Assembly: GCA_963824415.1 (NCBI GenBank)
Contig: CAWGPM010000001.1
Location: forward strand, 1 to 64,000
Direction of reading: 5' to 3'
Length of the DNA: 64,000 nt
DNA from: JABDQA01 sp963824415
GTDB taxonomy: Bacteria > Desulfobacterota > Desulfobulbia > Desulfobulbales > Desulfocapsaceae
A program made the translations under genes and the position numbers. Positions 1 through 8,378 of the stretch are shown one piece after another; within the stretch, counting starts at the first letter, position 1, and each line of letters starts with the position of its first letter. The notes under the pieces were generated by a model that saw nothing but the letters and a program-made list of their open reading frames with translations, made no database searches and was not told where the DNA came from.

Positions 1-438
1 ATTCGCAAGATTGGACCATTTAGCAAAGGTTATCTGGAAACGGCCATGGAGGAGAAGCCCGGCTTTATAAACGGCGATATGTATATTGCTATTTTACACA
101 GGATAATGCCGCTGATTGCCGAGCAGGATGATGTCGTGATCATTGGCCGAGGCGGGCAGTATATTCTCGCGGATCGTCCGGATACATTCCACTTTCTGAT
201 GATCGCCAATATGGAGAACCGGATCAGGTTCATCATGGAGCATTACAACCTTGATCGTATAAATGCTCAGCTCGTCATTGATAAGCAGAACAAGCGCAGG
301 ATCAACCTCTATAGATATTTCGGCCGGGCGGACTACGAGCACCCTGAATTATATCACATGGTATTCAATATGAATTTTCTCAAAATGGATGACGCCGTTC
401 AGGCGGTCTGCAAACTGGTGACCGACCACGCTGCTTGA
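1..438 (+). CDS. Cytidylate kinase-like family protein, 3' part
   Basis: The reading frame is open from the first base of the window, so the gene starts upstream. The visible 145 residues carry a glycine-rich strand-loop (IIGRGGQYIL), then an Arg-rich lid-like stretch and an NKRRINLYRYFG segment. These resemble the Cytidylate_kin2 family, P-loop NMP-kinase relatives often found as orphan genes in Desulfobacterota. The Walker A motif would lie in the missing 5' part, so phosphotransfer to CMP is inferred from family resemblance only. The gene ends before an intergenic stretch and a convergent CBS-domain gene. Confidence 0.7.
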   Translation: MRKIGPFSKGYLETAMEEKPGFINGDMYIAILHRIMPLIAEQDDVVIIGRGGQYILADRPDTFHFLMIANMENRIRFIMEHYNLDRINAQLVIDKQNKRRINLYRYFGRADYEHPELYHMVFNMNFLKMDDAVQAVCKLVTDHAA

Positions 439-688
439 ACAAGAAGATTTTGGCAAGAGAAAATACCCAGCCAATCTCATTTCCACGAATAAATACGCCA
501 GGCGATTCAGCTCAAAAACTACCGGCGATTCCCCACCTTGACTGGTTGACAGTATAGCAGGTCAATATCTTCGGACAGGAGAACACTCTCAGCCCCTGCA
601 GCTGTCTGGAATTCTGACACCACAAGACGGGGTTCGCCCGAAGAAACATCTTACCAGCACAGGTCTCTCGTTACCGGCCCCTCTGCTT

Positions 689-1129
689 TCAGCCAGGATA
701 TTTGCCCTCGATGTAATCTGTGAGGTAACTGATCTCGACGTCGCGCATGGTGGTTTTGGCCTTGACCACGTCGCCAATCGATAATAGACCTCTCAGTTCG
801 CCCCCGTCGATCACCGGCAGATGGCGGATTCGGTTCTGGGTCATAATAGTCATCAGATCATCTATATCATCCTCGGGAGTCACAACGATGATATTTCTAG
901 TCATTACTTCGCTTACCGTAATCGACGTGATGTATTCCGGATGGTGCTGTATCGCTTTGAGCACATCGTTTGGAGCAACGATACCGATGACCTCGTCAAA
1001 ATTATTTACCACAACCACAGAGCCGATATGATTGTTTAAAAACATGGATACGACATCTGCGAGCAGGAGCGTTTCCTTGACGGTAACAACATGCGTTCCC
1101 TTTTCAGCAAGAATATCCTTGGTCTTCAT
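689..1129 (-). CDS. Tandem CBS-domain protein
   Basis: A 146-residue protein made almost entirely of two CBS modules: about residues 8-62 (TVKETLLLADVVSMFLNNHIG then VVVVNNFDEVIGIVAPNDVL) and 72-128 (VMTRNIIVVTPEDDIDDLM then IRHLPVIDGGELRGLLSIGD). Paired CBS modules form a Bateman domain that binds adenine nucleotides and acts as an energy-state sensor. No catalytic or membrane domain is attached, so the partner is unknown. The ATG start sits at the natural beginning of the first CBS module. It is transcribed alone and converges with the kinase-like gene. Confidence 0.85.
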   Translation of the reverse strand: MKTKDILAEKGTHVVTVKETLLLADVVSMFLNNHIGSVVVVNNFDEVIGIVAPNDVLKAIQHHPEYITSITVSEVMTRNIIVVTPEDDIDDLMTIMTQNRIRHLPVIDGGELRGLLSIGDVVKAKTTMRDVEISYLTDYIEGKYPG

Positions 1130-1228
1130 AGGCTGACTCCGTTTTCAATTTGGCCCAGAGGGTCGTATTTTACTTCGCTGTATGGTTTGAGTTTGCACGA
1201 AACAAATAGAAACTCACGGTATCGCCGG

Positions 1229-1519
1229 CTACATCCCAACCCTGAAAATCTCGTATTCGGTTGAACCTTCGAACATATCAGCGTAGGCATCTTCGTGTTC
1301 TTTGCGGGCGTCGCTGTCCCGATACCTGTCCCAGTCCTTCTTACTCTGCCACATGGAGAGGATCAGCACCGATTGAGGATCGTGATAATTAACCAGCGTT
1401 TCAGTAGAGATATAGCCCCTGTTTCCCATCGCATTGGTTCTTGCTTTGATCAACATGGCGGATGCGTTTTGCAATGCTTCTTTTTTGAATTTTCTTCTGA
1501 TCAGGATTTTTACTGACAT
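1229..1519 (-). CDS. Antibiotic biosynthesis monooxygenase (ABM) domain protein
   Basis: A small single-domain protein of about 96 residues. The pattern of an N-terminal strand (VKILIRRKF), a long helix, a strand LVNYHDPQSVLILSMWQSKKDWDRY and a C-terminal strand matches the ferredoxin-like dimeric alpha/beta barrel of ABM proteins. These include quinol oxygenases and heme-degrading enzymes, but many are uncharacterised. I chose the ATG directly after a GTG in the same frame because the AAGGAGGG Shine-Dalgarno is then spaced about six bases away. No neighbour suggests a substrate. Confidence 0.75.
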   Translation of the reverse strand: MSVKILIRRKFKKEALQNASAMLIKARTNAMGNRGYISTETLVNYHDPQSVLILSMWQSKKDWDRYRDSDARKEHEDAYADMFEGSTEYEIFRVGM

Positions 1520-2078
1520 CACTCCCTCCTTATGGCTGAAATTATTTCAATCAACTCATAAAACTTCGACATCACTCACCCAGGGACCTGAACAACAATC
1601 AGACAACTCAGGCCTGCACCGATAATCTTATATCGGATCTACGTCCTTGTTTCTCAACCAATTTCAGTAATGCTGCAGGTTTAATGGTTTAAAAGACTCT
1701 GTCCCAAAATCATGGGTAATTGGCTGTGGAGCCCAATTTTATTTTTCCATCTTAACATTTTCCTGCCGTATATCGAAATCTTTTGAGATTTATGCATTGG
1801 CATGGGTCTTTCATAGCTTGAAATGAGCTGGACCAGTAAAAGTATCTCTCCTTTAACCTTTTCCGGAAAAACCATCCAGCAAAGAGCGAGCTTATCAACA
1901 GATGGCGCGCTACCTGATTGGCAGATGAATAATGCATTGCATCGGCACCTTTGAAATCTCAATCAATGAAAAACTATTATACTGGTATTATGTATATTTT
2001 CCGGTTTGGGAATGGTATTAAGTTTAAAGCTGACCACCTTGATAGTTCGCCAAATCGAAAATCGAGGCACTTTCAGAA
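1520..2078. other. Gene-poor spacer, possible insertion-sequence remnant
   Basis: I see no convincing gene. An open frame at 1681-1962 on the minus strand has no ribosome binding site and no recognisable motif. Near 2015-2070 the reverse strand carries a GGTGGTCAGCTTTAAAC stretch that resembles the non-coding ends of IS21-type elements. Without a database this is only a weak impression. Confidence 0.3.
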
Positions 2079-2462
2079 TTAATCTGTGCCGCTCTTGCCT
2101 GATACGGAACAAAACCATATCTTATTTCCCTCGCTGTCGAGGAAAGCGCCAATCGGAGTGCCATCGTACAGAGTGACAGGGTCTGAGACCTTGACCCCCA
2201 GCTTTTTCAAGGCCTTTTCGGTGGCGAAGGCATCGTGGGTTTCCACGGTGATGCGAGGGTTTAATTGCTCAGTGGGCTCTGCATTACATTCCTCTTGGGT
2301 TTTCAGCATCACAATCGCGTCACCAATCAGATATGCGGATTCCATATTACGAATGGTGTCGGGCGGAAGCGCCAGGGTTTCCCCGTAAAAACGGTTGGCC
2401 CTATCCAAATCACTTACAGCCAATGCTATCCCCTTTACCCGAATAAATCCTAAATTACTCAT
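2079..2462 (-). CDS. VOC (glyoxalase/dioxygenase) superfamily protein
   Basis: 127 residues forming one vicinal-oxygen-chelate unit: strand VKGIALAVSDLDRANRFYGETLAL at residues 9-32, a middle strand with AYLIGDAIVMLKT, then PRITVETHDAFATEKALKKLGV, and the closing strand GAFLDSEGNKIWFC typical of the family. VOC proteins bind a divalent metal at paired His/Glu positions. The usual metal ligands are not all obvious here, so it may be a binding or resistance protein rather than an enzyme. It is monocistronic. Confidence 0.8.
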   Translation of the reverse strand: MSNLGFIRVKGIALAVSDLDRANRFYGETLALPPDTIRNMESAYLIGDAIVMLKTQEECNAEPTEQLNPRITVETHDAFATEKALKKLGVKVSDPVTLYDGTPIGAFLDSEGNKIWFCSVSGKSGTD

Positions 2463-3121
2463 ATTACTACCTCTGGATTCTATGATTGCCAGGGCAAGAC
2501 CAGCTCCTAAACTTCAACCGTAAGTACCCTGGCTGGCGTTGATGAGAATGAAAATGATTTTAAAATTACTCTGTCTAAGGTTGCAGCATTAATTGCATAT
2601 CTACTGCTTATTCAATTATAAGACGTCAGCCATACTGCACAATCAAATTCATGCAGATGTTAGAGACGATTACCACATTGAGGTTCCAGTCAAGTTTGCT
2701 GCTGAGATAGATTGAACCTTTCCCATGTTGTATTCAAATGAGATCTCATCGGTCCTATCCTGGGTAGGGGCTTTGCATTAATCACCCAGATATATGGTGA
2801 CCTCAGTTTGTCTTAGCTGAGGACCACTTGAGATTGTTCCTTTATCTACAATTTTATCCAGCCTACAATTTTCGGATAAAAAATCAGAGATAAACAGGAA
2901 CAGTCCAACCTGCACCAGATAAGCCTCGGAGCCGACCGCCATGAGATTGCGGACGCGGTCGTGCTTCGGCGAAGGGGGGGGCAATCAACCCTCTTAGGTG
3001 TTAGGCAAAATTCAATCCGGCTCATTGGATCAACCTGCTATGCCGGCGGCAGTCCGGGACCAAAGCCCCTGCAGGCGTATCTTTCTTTCAGGAAAAACTG
3101 GACTACAGGGGCTAAGGTTGT
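2463..3121. other. Intergenic region without a supported gene
   Basis: No reading frame here combines a ribosome binding site with recognisable protein features. An inverted repeat (3064-3071 with 3106-3113, AGCCCCTG/CAGGGGCT) lies just past the end of the membrane-protein gene that follows. It could act as a weak terminator for that gene, but there is no T-run. Confidence 0.35.
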
Positions 3122-3526
3122 CTAGGCGGCCTTTTTAAAATCGTTATCGCGCGGCTTGGTATGGTCGGGGGTCGGCGTTTTGGTACGATCCTTTGCACCA
3201 AATGGGATGATTTTTGTCTCGGTTACGGCAAAGGTGCCATCGACGGGACCAGCCCATTTGTTCAGGAACCGGTACATGACGGCCGTTGCAGCCAAAATTG
3301 CTGCAGCGATAAGCACATGCACGACGGATGGGGAAAATTTCAGAAATGCTTTGACCACCATCAGCACTCCCAGGCATAAACCGGAGGCACCCAATGGCGC
3401 CCAGAAATAAGCCTGCATGAACTCTTTACCGTACCACCCCTCGCCGGGCCTTCTGCATAATATCAGCGCTATCGACCAGAAAAGGACAACTGCGAACAGA
3501 ACGAGAACTCCATAAATCAGATACAT
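3122..3526 (-). CDS. Small integral membrane protein, unknown function
   Basis: 134 residues with an N-terminal hydrophobic helix (residues 2-23), a second at about 42-62 (PLGASGLCLGVLMVVKAFL) and a third at about 70-88 (VVHVLIAAAILAATAVMYRF). A soluble, charged C-terminal tail of about 40 residues follows, with many Lys, Asp and Thr. The tail is probably cytoplasmic by the positive-inside rule. I do not recognise the family. The length and clean hydrophobic periodicity make it a credible gene, and it stands alone. Confidence 0.6.
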   Translation of the reverse strand: MYLIYGVLVLFAVVLFWSIALILCRRPGEGWYGKEFMQAYFWAPLGASGLCLGVLMVVKAFLKFSPSVVHVLIAAAILAATAVMYRFLNKWAGPVDGTFAVTETKIIPFGAKDRTKTPTPDHTKPRDNDFKKAA

Positions 3527-4088
3527 GGCACAACTCCTTCACAAAAGCGGTAACTCCCGCACCCGGCCGAGGCAGGTCGGCTCGCCTTGCGATGGGGGTG
3601 GCTTAAGCAGAAGCCGCACCATACTTCCCATGGCATTCACTTCACTACAGCCATAAGATATATCTGCTTTAGGACAGTTGCAAGACCTGTCATGGGGTGA
3701 TGAAAAATATTTTTTAGAGTCTGAAAACGTTCCAGATCAAGGATTGACCAGGCAGCAGTATCCAACAGGATGTAAGTCTTTAAAACAGTAAATGTTTATT
3801 TGCGGCCACATGATTTAAGAAGGCATGCAGCTGCCTTTGCATCGAGATCAGGTACACCACTTGAGATCGTCAGTAAGGGGTAATACTTAGGGATACTGTT
3901 CTATCGACCATTCAGCGGTATCTTGGGCAGGTCGATGAAACCGAAGCCATCAGATGGATTGAATCGCTACAAGGTTAAATAATTGGCTTGATTCAAATGC
4001 GCCCCGTTTTAGGCTGGCAGGAACATCTCAAATTCATGCCGCCATCTTTCTGAGGCACTAACAGATTAGGAAGGGCGATACACCTTAT
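3527..4088. other. Intergenic region, possible decayed coding sequence
   Basis: No intact gene is seen. A short plus-strand open stretch ending at about 3980 reads IQRYLGQVDETEAIRWIESL and then stops. It looks protein-like but has no start or ribosome binding site, so it may be a leftover 3' end of a lost gene. I cannot identify the family. Confidence 0.3.
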
Positions 4089-4283
4089 TCAATGTTCTTT
4101 TCGTAGACCAGAAGCAAGCCAAGGATTGAAAAAGGTTATCTTGTATCTTTTGGCAAGGTGTTTGAGGAAATCTTCTTGAGTGTAATGTTCGCCGTGTTTC
4201 TGAATAAACTGCTGCATAACTCGTTTTTTCTCAGAATCTTCGATGATGCTCCAGATTTTCTTAATAGATTGATAATTACTCAT
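4089..4283 (-). CDS. Small hypothetical protein (64 aa)
   Basis: A basic, helix-rich 64-residue product (SNYQSIKKIWSIIEDSEK, then QQFIQKHGEHYTQEDFLKHLAKRYK). Only a weak purine-rich stretch lies upstream of the ATG. The composition looks like a real small soluble protein rather than a chance frame, but I do not recognise it and there is no conserved neighbour. Confidence 0.4.
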   Translation of the reverse strand: MSNYQSIKKIWSIIEDSEKKRVMQQFIQKHGEHYTQEDFLKHLAKRYKITFFNPWLASGLRKEH

Positions 4284-4813
4284 GATGGCCCCTGCATTAG
4301 TAGATTCCAGAGGCGTAGTGCAGCCATAGCTTAGGATACAACTTGCTTGGAAATGAATAGAAAGGAATCATAATGTAGTGATGATCTGGTCAAAAAGCAA
4401 TACCACAAGAGAATATCGGACAGGGCTTGGGTGCAGGATCTGCAACTGTAACCAATGCTATTGCAGACCATATAAACGTAGGTGATGCGCCGATGGATAG
4501 GGTTACAGGCAAGCAACTTGGGAGCAGAGTCATTAACTCAGAGAGGGCCTAAACGCACTTCTGACCGTAAGTCAGAGGTGTACTGACATTATGTCTGTAT
4601 CTTTGATTTCTGATAAACAGATTGACCTTGCCTGTCCATTTCGGAGGTACAGGAAGAATCTTTAGACGAGAAAAGATTATGTCTTCAGGAAGTGGCTGGG
4701 ATATTATCGAGCATGCTCAGAAACGGCAAAGTTCTCCTTCCTCACACGCCCCATATCATGCAGCAAAGACATAACCGTCAGGTTGTTTTCGCATCTGCTG
4801 ATTATGTTGAGTA
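4284..4813. other. Intergenic region with a coding remnant and a hairpin
   Basis: Between 4385 and 4552 the plus strand is open and reads like the tail of a protein (GLGAGSATVTNAIADHIN then APMDRVTGKQLG). This faintly recalls the C-termini of molybdopterin-binding aldehyde oxidase/CO dehydrogenase subunits. It begins right after two stops and has no start, so it would be a dead 3' fragment. Next to it is a hairpin (ACTTCTGAC-CGTAA-GTCAGAGGT, about 4556-4578). Both readings are tentative. Confidence 0.3.
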
Positions 4814-5290
4814 CTACCGGACGAACTGTGCCCTATCCCTGACACTTATCACTGTTACAGGCGAATGTCGCAATACCTTTTCCGCAATGGAGCCCAGAAG
4901 AGTTCCCACAACATTCCCTCTACCTTTATTGCCTATTATCACAAGATCAATCTTCTCTTCTTTTATGGTATTGAGTATTTCATTAAAAGGGTTCCCTTCT
5001 TTGATTAGTATATTTGTCTGGACTATTTCTGGGATGGGGAACTGCTTGACCATCTCGTGGATTCGCTGTTGACGATCAGCTTTGGTTTCTTTCAGAAAAA
5101 GTTCGACATTAATCTCACCAGGATAATAATGACTGGCTAGCTTCACGGCTTCAACATCTCTGCTGTTAATTACATTTAGCAAGACAAGCTGCGAAACGAT
5201 TCCGCTCGTAAGCGATAAAGCGTATTCCATTGTCATTTTTGAATAATCTGACAAATCAACACAAACTAATGCTTTTTTAATCTTAATCAT
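4814..5290 (-). CDS. Universal stress protein (UspA family)
   Basis: 158 residues with the Usp alpha/beta fold: KKALVCVDLSDYSKMTMEYALSL at the N-terminus, LVLLNVIN as the second strand, and the nucleotide-binding signature GNKGRGNVVGTLLGSIAEKV near residue 125, matching G-x2-G-x9-G-S/T. This suggests an ATP-binding Usp. The open frame extends 28 codons upstream, but MIKIKKAL is chosen because it aligns with family N-termini and follows AAAGGGG. A perfect inverted repeat at 5434-5450 lies upstream and may control it. Confidence 0.88.
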   Translation of the reverse strand: MIKIKKALVCVDLSDYSKMTMEYALSLTSGIVSQLVLLNVINSRDVEAVKLASHYYPGEINVELFLKETKADRQQRIHEMVKQFPIPEIVQTNILIKEGNPFNEILNTIKEEKIDLVIIGNKGRGNVVGTLLGSIAEKVLRHSPVTVISVRDRAQFVR

Positions 5291-5433
5291 GTCAAACCCC
5301 TTTCCACGAATGTGGAAGTTACAATAATTTTCTATTTCCCTATGATTTGAAAAACTGATCGGACTCCAAACCAAAGCGACCGGTGAAATAAATCAACTTT
5401 CTTCATTACTTTTTATACCAATAATATAAATTT

Positions 5434-5450
5434 ACGTCATGATTTGACGT
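5434..5450. promoter_or_regulatory. Perfect inverted repeat ACGTCA-N5-TGACGT
   Basis: Two 6-base arms separated by TGATT lie 144 bases upstream of the universal stress protein start. The symmetry and spacing are those of a dimeric transcription-factor operator (CRP/FNR-superfamily-like or other). No regulator is assigned. Confidence 0.4.
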
Positions 5451-5675
5451 TATATCCTGGTCTATTTGTCAAAAACACTCGGGCTTGCCGATCTGGAATA
5501 TTTCTCCTGATTTGGTAGTGTAACGTAATTTCTGTAAATACACTGTGATCTTCCCCACCTGGCTGGTCCTCCCTTTGGTTAATGAATCAGGAGATTTGAA
5601 TTAGGAGGGGGTTAAGATGTTTCCAGTAAACCTTCTGTCTTACTATCCAAAAAATAATGGCCTCACCAAAACCTT

Positions 5676-5870
5676 TTATTTACCTTCATTAAACCTTTGA
5701 ATGCAGACTAGACAAATACACGCTTTACCCTTTTGGTTGGTGGGTACTAAATCTATTAACTCTTTAGGGACCTCAACGTCAACACACCAGCATGGTTGCT
5801 CAGAATTTGCCTCGCATTTGTTGGGTTTACCGCAAAGTGGACATACTGGTTTATTTATTTGACTCGTCAT
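5676..5870 (-). CDS. Cysteine-rich CWC family protein
   Basis: 64 residues with ten cysteines arranged CPLCGKPNKC, CWCVDVEVP and ACICLVCIQRFN. The central CWC triplet and the flanking CxxC pairs match the cysteine-rich CWC family of small presumed zinc-binding proteins. It lies directly downstream of the GlsB-like membrane-protein gene on the same strand, 25 bases away, so the two are probably co-transcribed. The function of the family is unknown. Confidence 0.8.
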   Translation of the reverse strand: MTSQINKPVCPLCGKPNKCEANSEQPCWCVDVEVPKELIDLVPTNQKGKACICLVCIQRFNEGK

Positions 5871-5895
5871 AATTTGTAATTACCAGTGATGGAGT

Positions 5896-6090
5896 TTATC
5901 GATTCACTAACCACCTGATTGCTTCCTCTGGTGCCAGCCCTCGCCTTGAACCGATAAAACCCCCAAGAAACGCTCCGGCAATTCCTATCAAGATGGTGAC
6001 AACTATTCCACCAGGATCGTCGCCTGGCATAATAAATTTCGCGAGCGCACCAACAATTAGTCCCATTATCATCCACGAAATGATTCCCAT
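5896..6090 (-). CDS. GlsB/YeaQ/YmgE family membrane protein
   Basis: 64 residues. The start MGIISWMIMGLIVGALAKFI followed by PGDDPGGIVVTILIGIAGAFLGGFIG is the standard layout of the transglycosylase-associated/GlsB family: two hydrophobic helices joined by a Pro-Gly-rich loop with a conserved ALAKxIMPG-like motif. Members are small inner-membrane stress proteins whose biochemical role is unclear. The frame extends 12 codons upstream, but this Met matches the family start. Confidence 0.85.
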   Translation of the reverse strand: MGIISWMIMGLIVGALAKFIMPGDDPGGIVVTILIGIAGAFLGGFIGSRRGLAPEEAIRWLVNR

Positions 6091-6146
6091 TTTCTTATCC
6101 TTATTTGGATTAAGACTCTGTAACACTCAGGAATCGCACAACCAGA

Positions 6147-6374
6147 TTGTGCTTAAAAGACGTTAGGTCTGTCAGACAATCTAATTATGATTTTAATTTT
6201 ATCTCTTTTCTGGGACATGTACTGAGAGCATTCCGTAAATACCTTTACGAAAGTTATCCGAGATTTCGCTTATACGCTTATATTGAAAGGGGATTGAGGT
6301 GGTTGGCGACCGGTAGTTTGCGAAGGCAGAAGGTGCGTTTTATCTTGGACGATCTTGCTGAAGAGATGCGGTAA
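6147..6374 (+). CDS. Doubtful small basic protein
   Basis: A 75-codon frame from a TTG start with no good ribosome binding site. The predicted peptide is rich in Arg, Tyr and Phe (FRKYLYESYPRFRLYAYIERGLRWL) and ends DLAEEMR, which looks coding-like. It could be the remnant of a longer gene. I do not recognise it, and the start is a guess. Confidence 0.25.
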   Translation: MCLKDVRSVRQSNYDFNFISFLGHVLRAFRKYLYESYPRFRLYAYIERGLRWLATGSLRRQKVRFILDDLAEEMR

Positions 6375-6563
6375 TAAGGTCAATATAGATTAATCACACT
6401 TTTTGTTGTAATTTGGTATGGCAACCTAAAGGCCTTGATGTGCCATAAGAATCCCACATCTTGAGGATACTGAAAGACCTCCACAAACCGTCTATCTATT
6501 TTGTTTTACTATAAAATAAATGCTTATTGAAATACGAAAAACAAAGTTGTCTGAAAACAAATG

Positions 6564-6850
6564 GGTACCTTGCAAAAATAGGATTTTTGTTCAAAATCAA
6601 GGCGCGTGTCAAAATATTGCCGCAACCATATAATTGATATTGAGAGGAGTCTTTTGCAAAACTAAGATTTTCGTTCAAAATCAAGGCATGCGAGAAATTT
6701 TACCACAGGCATATAATTGATATTCCGAGGATAAAATTTTGAGCATAACGCAGAGTTTGGGCGAAAAGATCGTTTTGCAAATGGCTCGAGAGGATAAAAT
6801 TTTTACACGCAACGCAACGTTTGGGCAAAAAGACAATTTTTCCAGGCAGC
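6564..6850. mobile_element. 141-bp palindromic element, subgroup A copy 1, split by a nested copy
   Basis: The element begins GGTACCTTGCAAAA and ends CAGGCAGC. It is flanked by a perfect 6-bp direct repeat CAAATG (6558-6563 and 6851-6856), as expected of a target-site duplication. Removing the nested element (6647-6787) and one 5-bp duplication leaves exactly 141 bp, the length of the intact copy at 15,505. There is no coding capacity. The two halves are imperfect reverse complements, so it can form one long hairpin, like a MITE. Confidence 0.8.
6647..6787. mobile_element. 141-bp palindromic element, subgroup B copy 1, nested in copy A1
   Basis: It starts GAGTCTTTTGCAAAAC and ends GTTTTGCAAATGGCTC, giving near-perfect terminal inverted repeats. 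It is flanked by a 5-bp direct repeat GAGAG (6642-6646 and 6788-6792). Its body shares long stretches with subgroup A (for example TTCAAAATCAAGGC and TTGATATTCCGAGG) but the ends differ. The copy at 36,969 is the same element in the opposite orientation and is also exactly 141 bp. Confidence 0.8.
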
Positions 6851-6889
6851 CAAATGATTGCGTACCCTGATCTCTTGAGAGGATATGAT

Positions 6890-7069
6890 ATGAAGAAAAG
6901 AACGATTCATGAATGGAAAAATTGGATCCTGGAATATATCCATGATGACAAGTATGAATTATCCCAAAAAGATAATTTATCGGTTCAGATGATTGTCGCT
7001 AAGAATGCCATGGATGCGGAAAATCAATGTCAGCAGATTATTAAAAACACAAAAAAAGAAGGGGATTGA
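6890..7069 (+). CDS. Small hypothetical protein (59 aa)
   Basis: MKKRTIHEWKNWILEYIHDD is the likely N-terminus, because GAGAGG lies seven bases before this ATG. The longer open frame would begin inside the palindromic repeat. The 59-residue product is hydrophilic, with a C-terminal KNAMDAENQCQQIIKNTKKEG helix, and no family is recognised. It sits between the nested repeats and the recombinase module and may belong to the same mobile segment. Confidence 0.5.
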   Translation: MKKRTIHEWKNWILEYIHDDKYELSQKDNLSVQMIVAKNAMDAENQCQQIIKNTKKEGD

Positions 7070-7267
7070 TAGACTCCTGTTGTCCATACACATAAACAAT
7101 CTTACACCCTGAACACTGTCGAGGGGTTAGGGGAAACCTACTGGACCGTTAGGCGGCAATTCTACAAGGTATTCTTAAGTATTGATATTAGAGCTTCGCA
7201 AAGGGTCATCTTTGTGTTACATTTAACCATACTAGTTTAGTTAAAAGTAAACCACGAGGAGGACCCT

Positions 7268-7453
7268 GTGAAAGACACCACTACCGTACTGCAACGCCTG
7301 ATAGATAAGCTGGAAAGTAACGCCGACAACTGCGCCACCCTGGCTCTTGAAAACCCAGGCATTGAGGGCATACGCTTCAACGGCCGGATGCAGGGCTACA
7401 GAAGCGCTATACTCACCGTTAAACATGAGATAGCACTATTACATGAGGTCTAG
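7268..7453 (+). CDS. Small hypothetical protein preceding the recombinase
   Basis: 61 residues from a GTG preceded by a strong GAGGAGG Shine-Dalgarno. The product is acidic and helical (LQRLIDKLESNADNCATLAL, then a central Gly-rich NPGIEGIRFNGRMQGYRSAI). It ends two bases before the recombinase ATG, so the two genes are almost certainly translated from one transcript. It could be a recombination directionality factor or accessory protein, but that is inferred only from position. Confidence 0.6.
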   Translation: MKDTTTVLQRLIDKLESNADNCATLALENPGIEGIRFNGRMQGYRSAILTVKHEIALLHEV

Positions 7454-7455
7454 TC

Positions 7456-8145
7456 ATGACCAAGCGCTGCGTCTGCTACTACCGGGTCAGCACCAGATAT
7501 CAGGAGCGTTCGGGCCTGGGTCTGGCTGCCCAGCACAAGACCGTAAAGGATTACCTCAACGGCAACGGCTATGAGATCGTCGGGGAGTACACCGAGGTCG
7601 AGTCAGGCGGCAGGGACGGCCGGCCTGAGCTTACCAAGGCGATACGGGACTGCGAACTGAAAGGCGCACGGCTTATCGTCAGTAGGCTGGACAGGTTGAG
7701 TTGTGACCTCCACTTCATCACCCAACTTCAGCGCTCCGCAGTACAGTTCACCGTGGCCAAAATGCCCGATGCCAATGAGCTTACCATCCACCTGCTGGCG
7801 ACCATCGCCCAGCATGAGCGTAAGCTGATCAGCCAGCGTACCAAGGATGCCCTGCAAGCCGCCAAGGCCAGGGGAGTAAAACTGGGAAACCCCAAGCTAC
7901 TCAGGGGCGAGCAGATCGGCGTTACCGATCCCAGGGCAGCCCGGCAGGCCCGCACTGCCAAGGCCGACGACTATGCCCGCAAGATGTCCTCGGTGATAGA
8001 GGAACTACAGGCCAAAGGCATTACATCATTCAAGGGCATCGCCGACAGCCTTAACGATGCCGGATACCGAACGTCCAGGGACGGACGCTGGTATCCCAAC
8101 TCAGTCAAGCGTATCATCGAACGACTGCAAGAGGACAGGCAGTGA
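7456..8145 (+). CDS. Serine recombinase (resolvase/invertase family)
   Basis: 229 residues. The N-terminal catalytic domain (about 1-135) begins CVCYYRVSTRYQERSGLGLAAQ. YRVST carries the nucleophile Ser12 next to Arg10, and VSRLDRLS carries the second conserved Arg cluster. The C-terminal part (about 170-225, ITSFKGIADSLNDAGYRTSRDGRWYPNSV) is a helix-turn-helix of the kind that follows the catalytic domain in resolvases. It should catalyse site-specific DNA exchange through a phosphoserine link. Gene order (small ORF, recombinase, two small ORFs) suggests an integrated mobile or invertible module. Confidence 0.9.
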   Translation: MTKRCVCYYRVSTRYQERSGLGLAAQHKTVKDYLNGNGYEIVGEYTEVESGGRDGRPELTKAIRDCELKGARLIVSRLDRLSCDLHFITQLQRSAVQFTVAKMPDANELTIHLLATIAQHERKLISQRTKDALQAAKARGVKLGNPKLLRGEQIGVTDPRAARQARTAKADDYARKMSSVIEELQAKGITSFKGIADSLNDAGYRTSRDGRWYPNSVKRIIERLQEDRQ

Positions 8146-8170
8146 CCGACAGTGAAAGCATCGGAATACA

Positions 8171-8374
8171 GTGAAGCAATCTACGGTAACCTATCTCGTC
8201 CAGCGTATATGCGTTGGGCCGATGTCCGGATTAGGCCACGGCTATGTCTATGTGCCGGAAGTAAAGAATAGTTACCGATACTTCGGAGGCTGCGTCGTCG
8301 CCATTGAGAACTGTAACGAGGTCGCCCCGCACCGGCCCATTCTGCCCCAGAAGCACACCAGGAACAGGAGATAA
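8171..8374 (+). CDS. Small hypothetical protein, mobile module
   Basis: 67 residues from a GTG start, 25 bases after the recombinase. The peptide contains a compact aromatic/Gly-rich segment (GPMSGLGHGYVYVPEVKNSYRYFGGCVVAIENC) and a basic tail. No strong Shine-Dalgarno is visible, and translation could be coupled to the upstream gene. The family is unknown to me. It lies between the recombinase and the MWIFTRQGFFSAV-type gene. Confidence 0.45.
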   Translation: MKQSTVTYLVQRICVGPMSGLGHGYVYVPEVKNSYRYFGGCVVAIENCNEVAPHRPILPQKHTRNRR

Positions 8375-8378
8375 CACC

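Noticed and set aside
1681..1962. 93-codon minus-strand frame
   Set aside because: No ribosome binding site, odd composition and no recognisable motif. Probably chance in a decayed region.
2778..2984. 68-codon minus-strand frame
   Set aside because: No ribosome binding site and no family resemblance. The Pro/Arg-rich start comes from a G-tract.
4331..4516. 61-codon Cys/Ser-rich minus-strand frame
   Set aside because: Composition and lack of a start signal suggest noise. The opposite strand here reads more like a decayed gene tail.
4385..4640. Possible cobalamin riboswitch, suggested by a CTGCAACTGTAA stretch
   Set aside because: The rest of the cobalamin aptamer consensus is missing, there is no downstream B12-related gene, and part of the interval reads as protein remnant.
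5617..5700. 27-codon plus-strand frame with a strong AGGAGGGGG ribosome binding site (MFPVNLLSYYPKNNG)
   Set aside because: Very short, unrecognised and overlapping the 3' end of the CWC gene. It may be a leftover start of a lost gene.
6496..6684. 62-codon minus-strand frame
   Set aside because: Lies mostly inside the palindromic mobile elements and only reflects their sequence.
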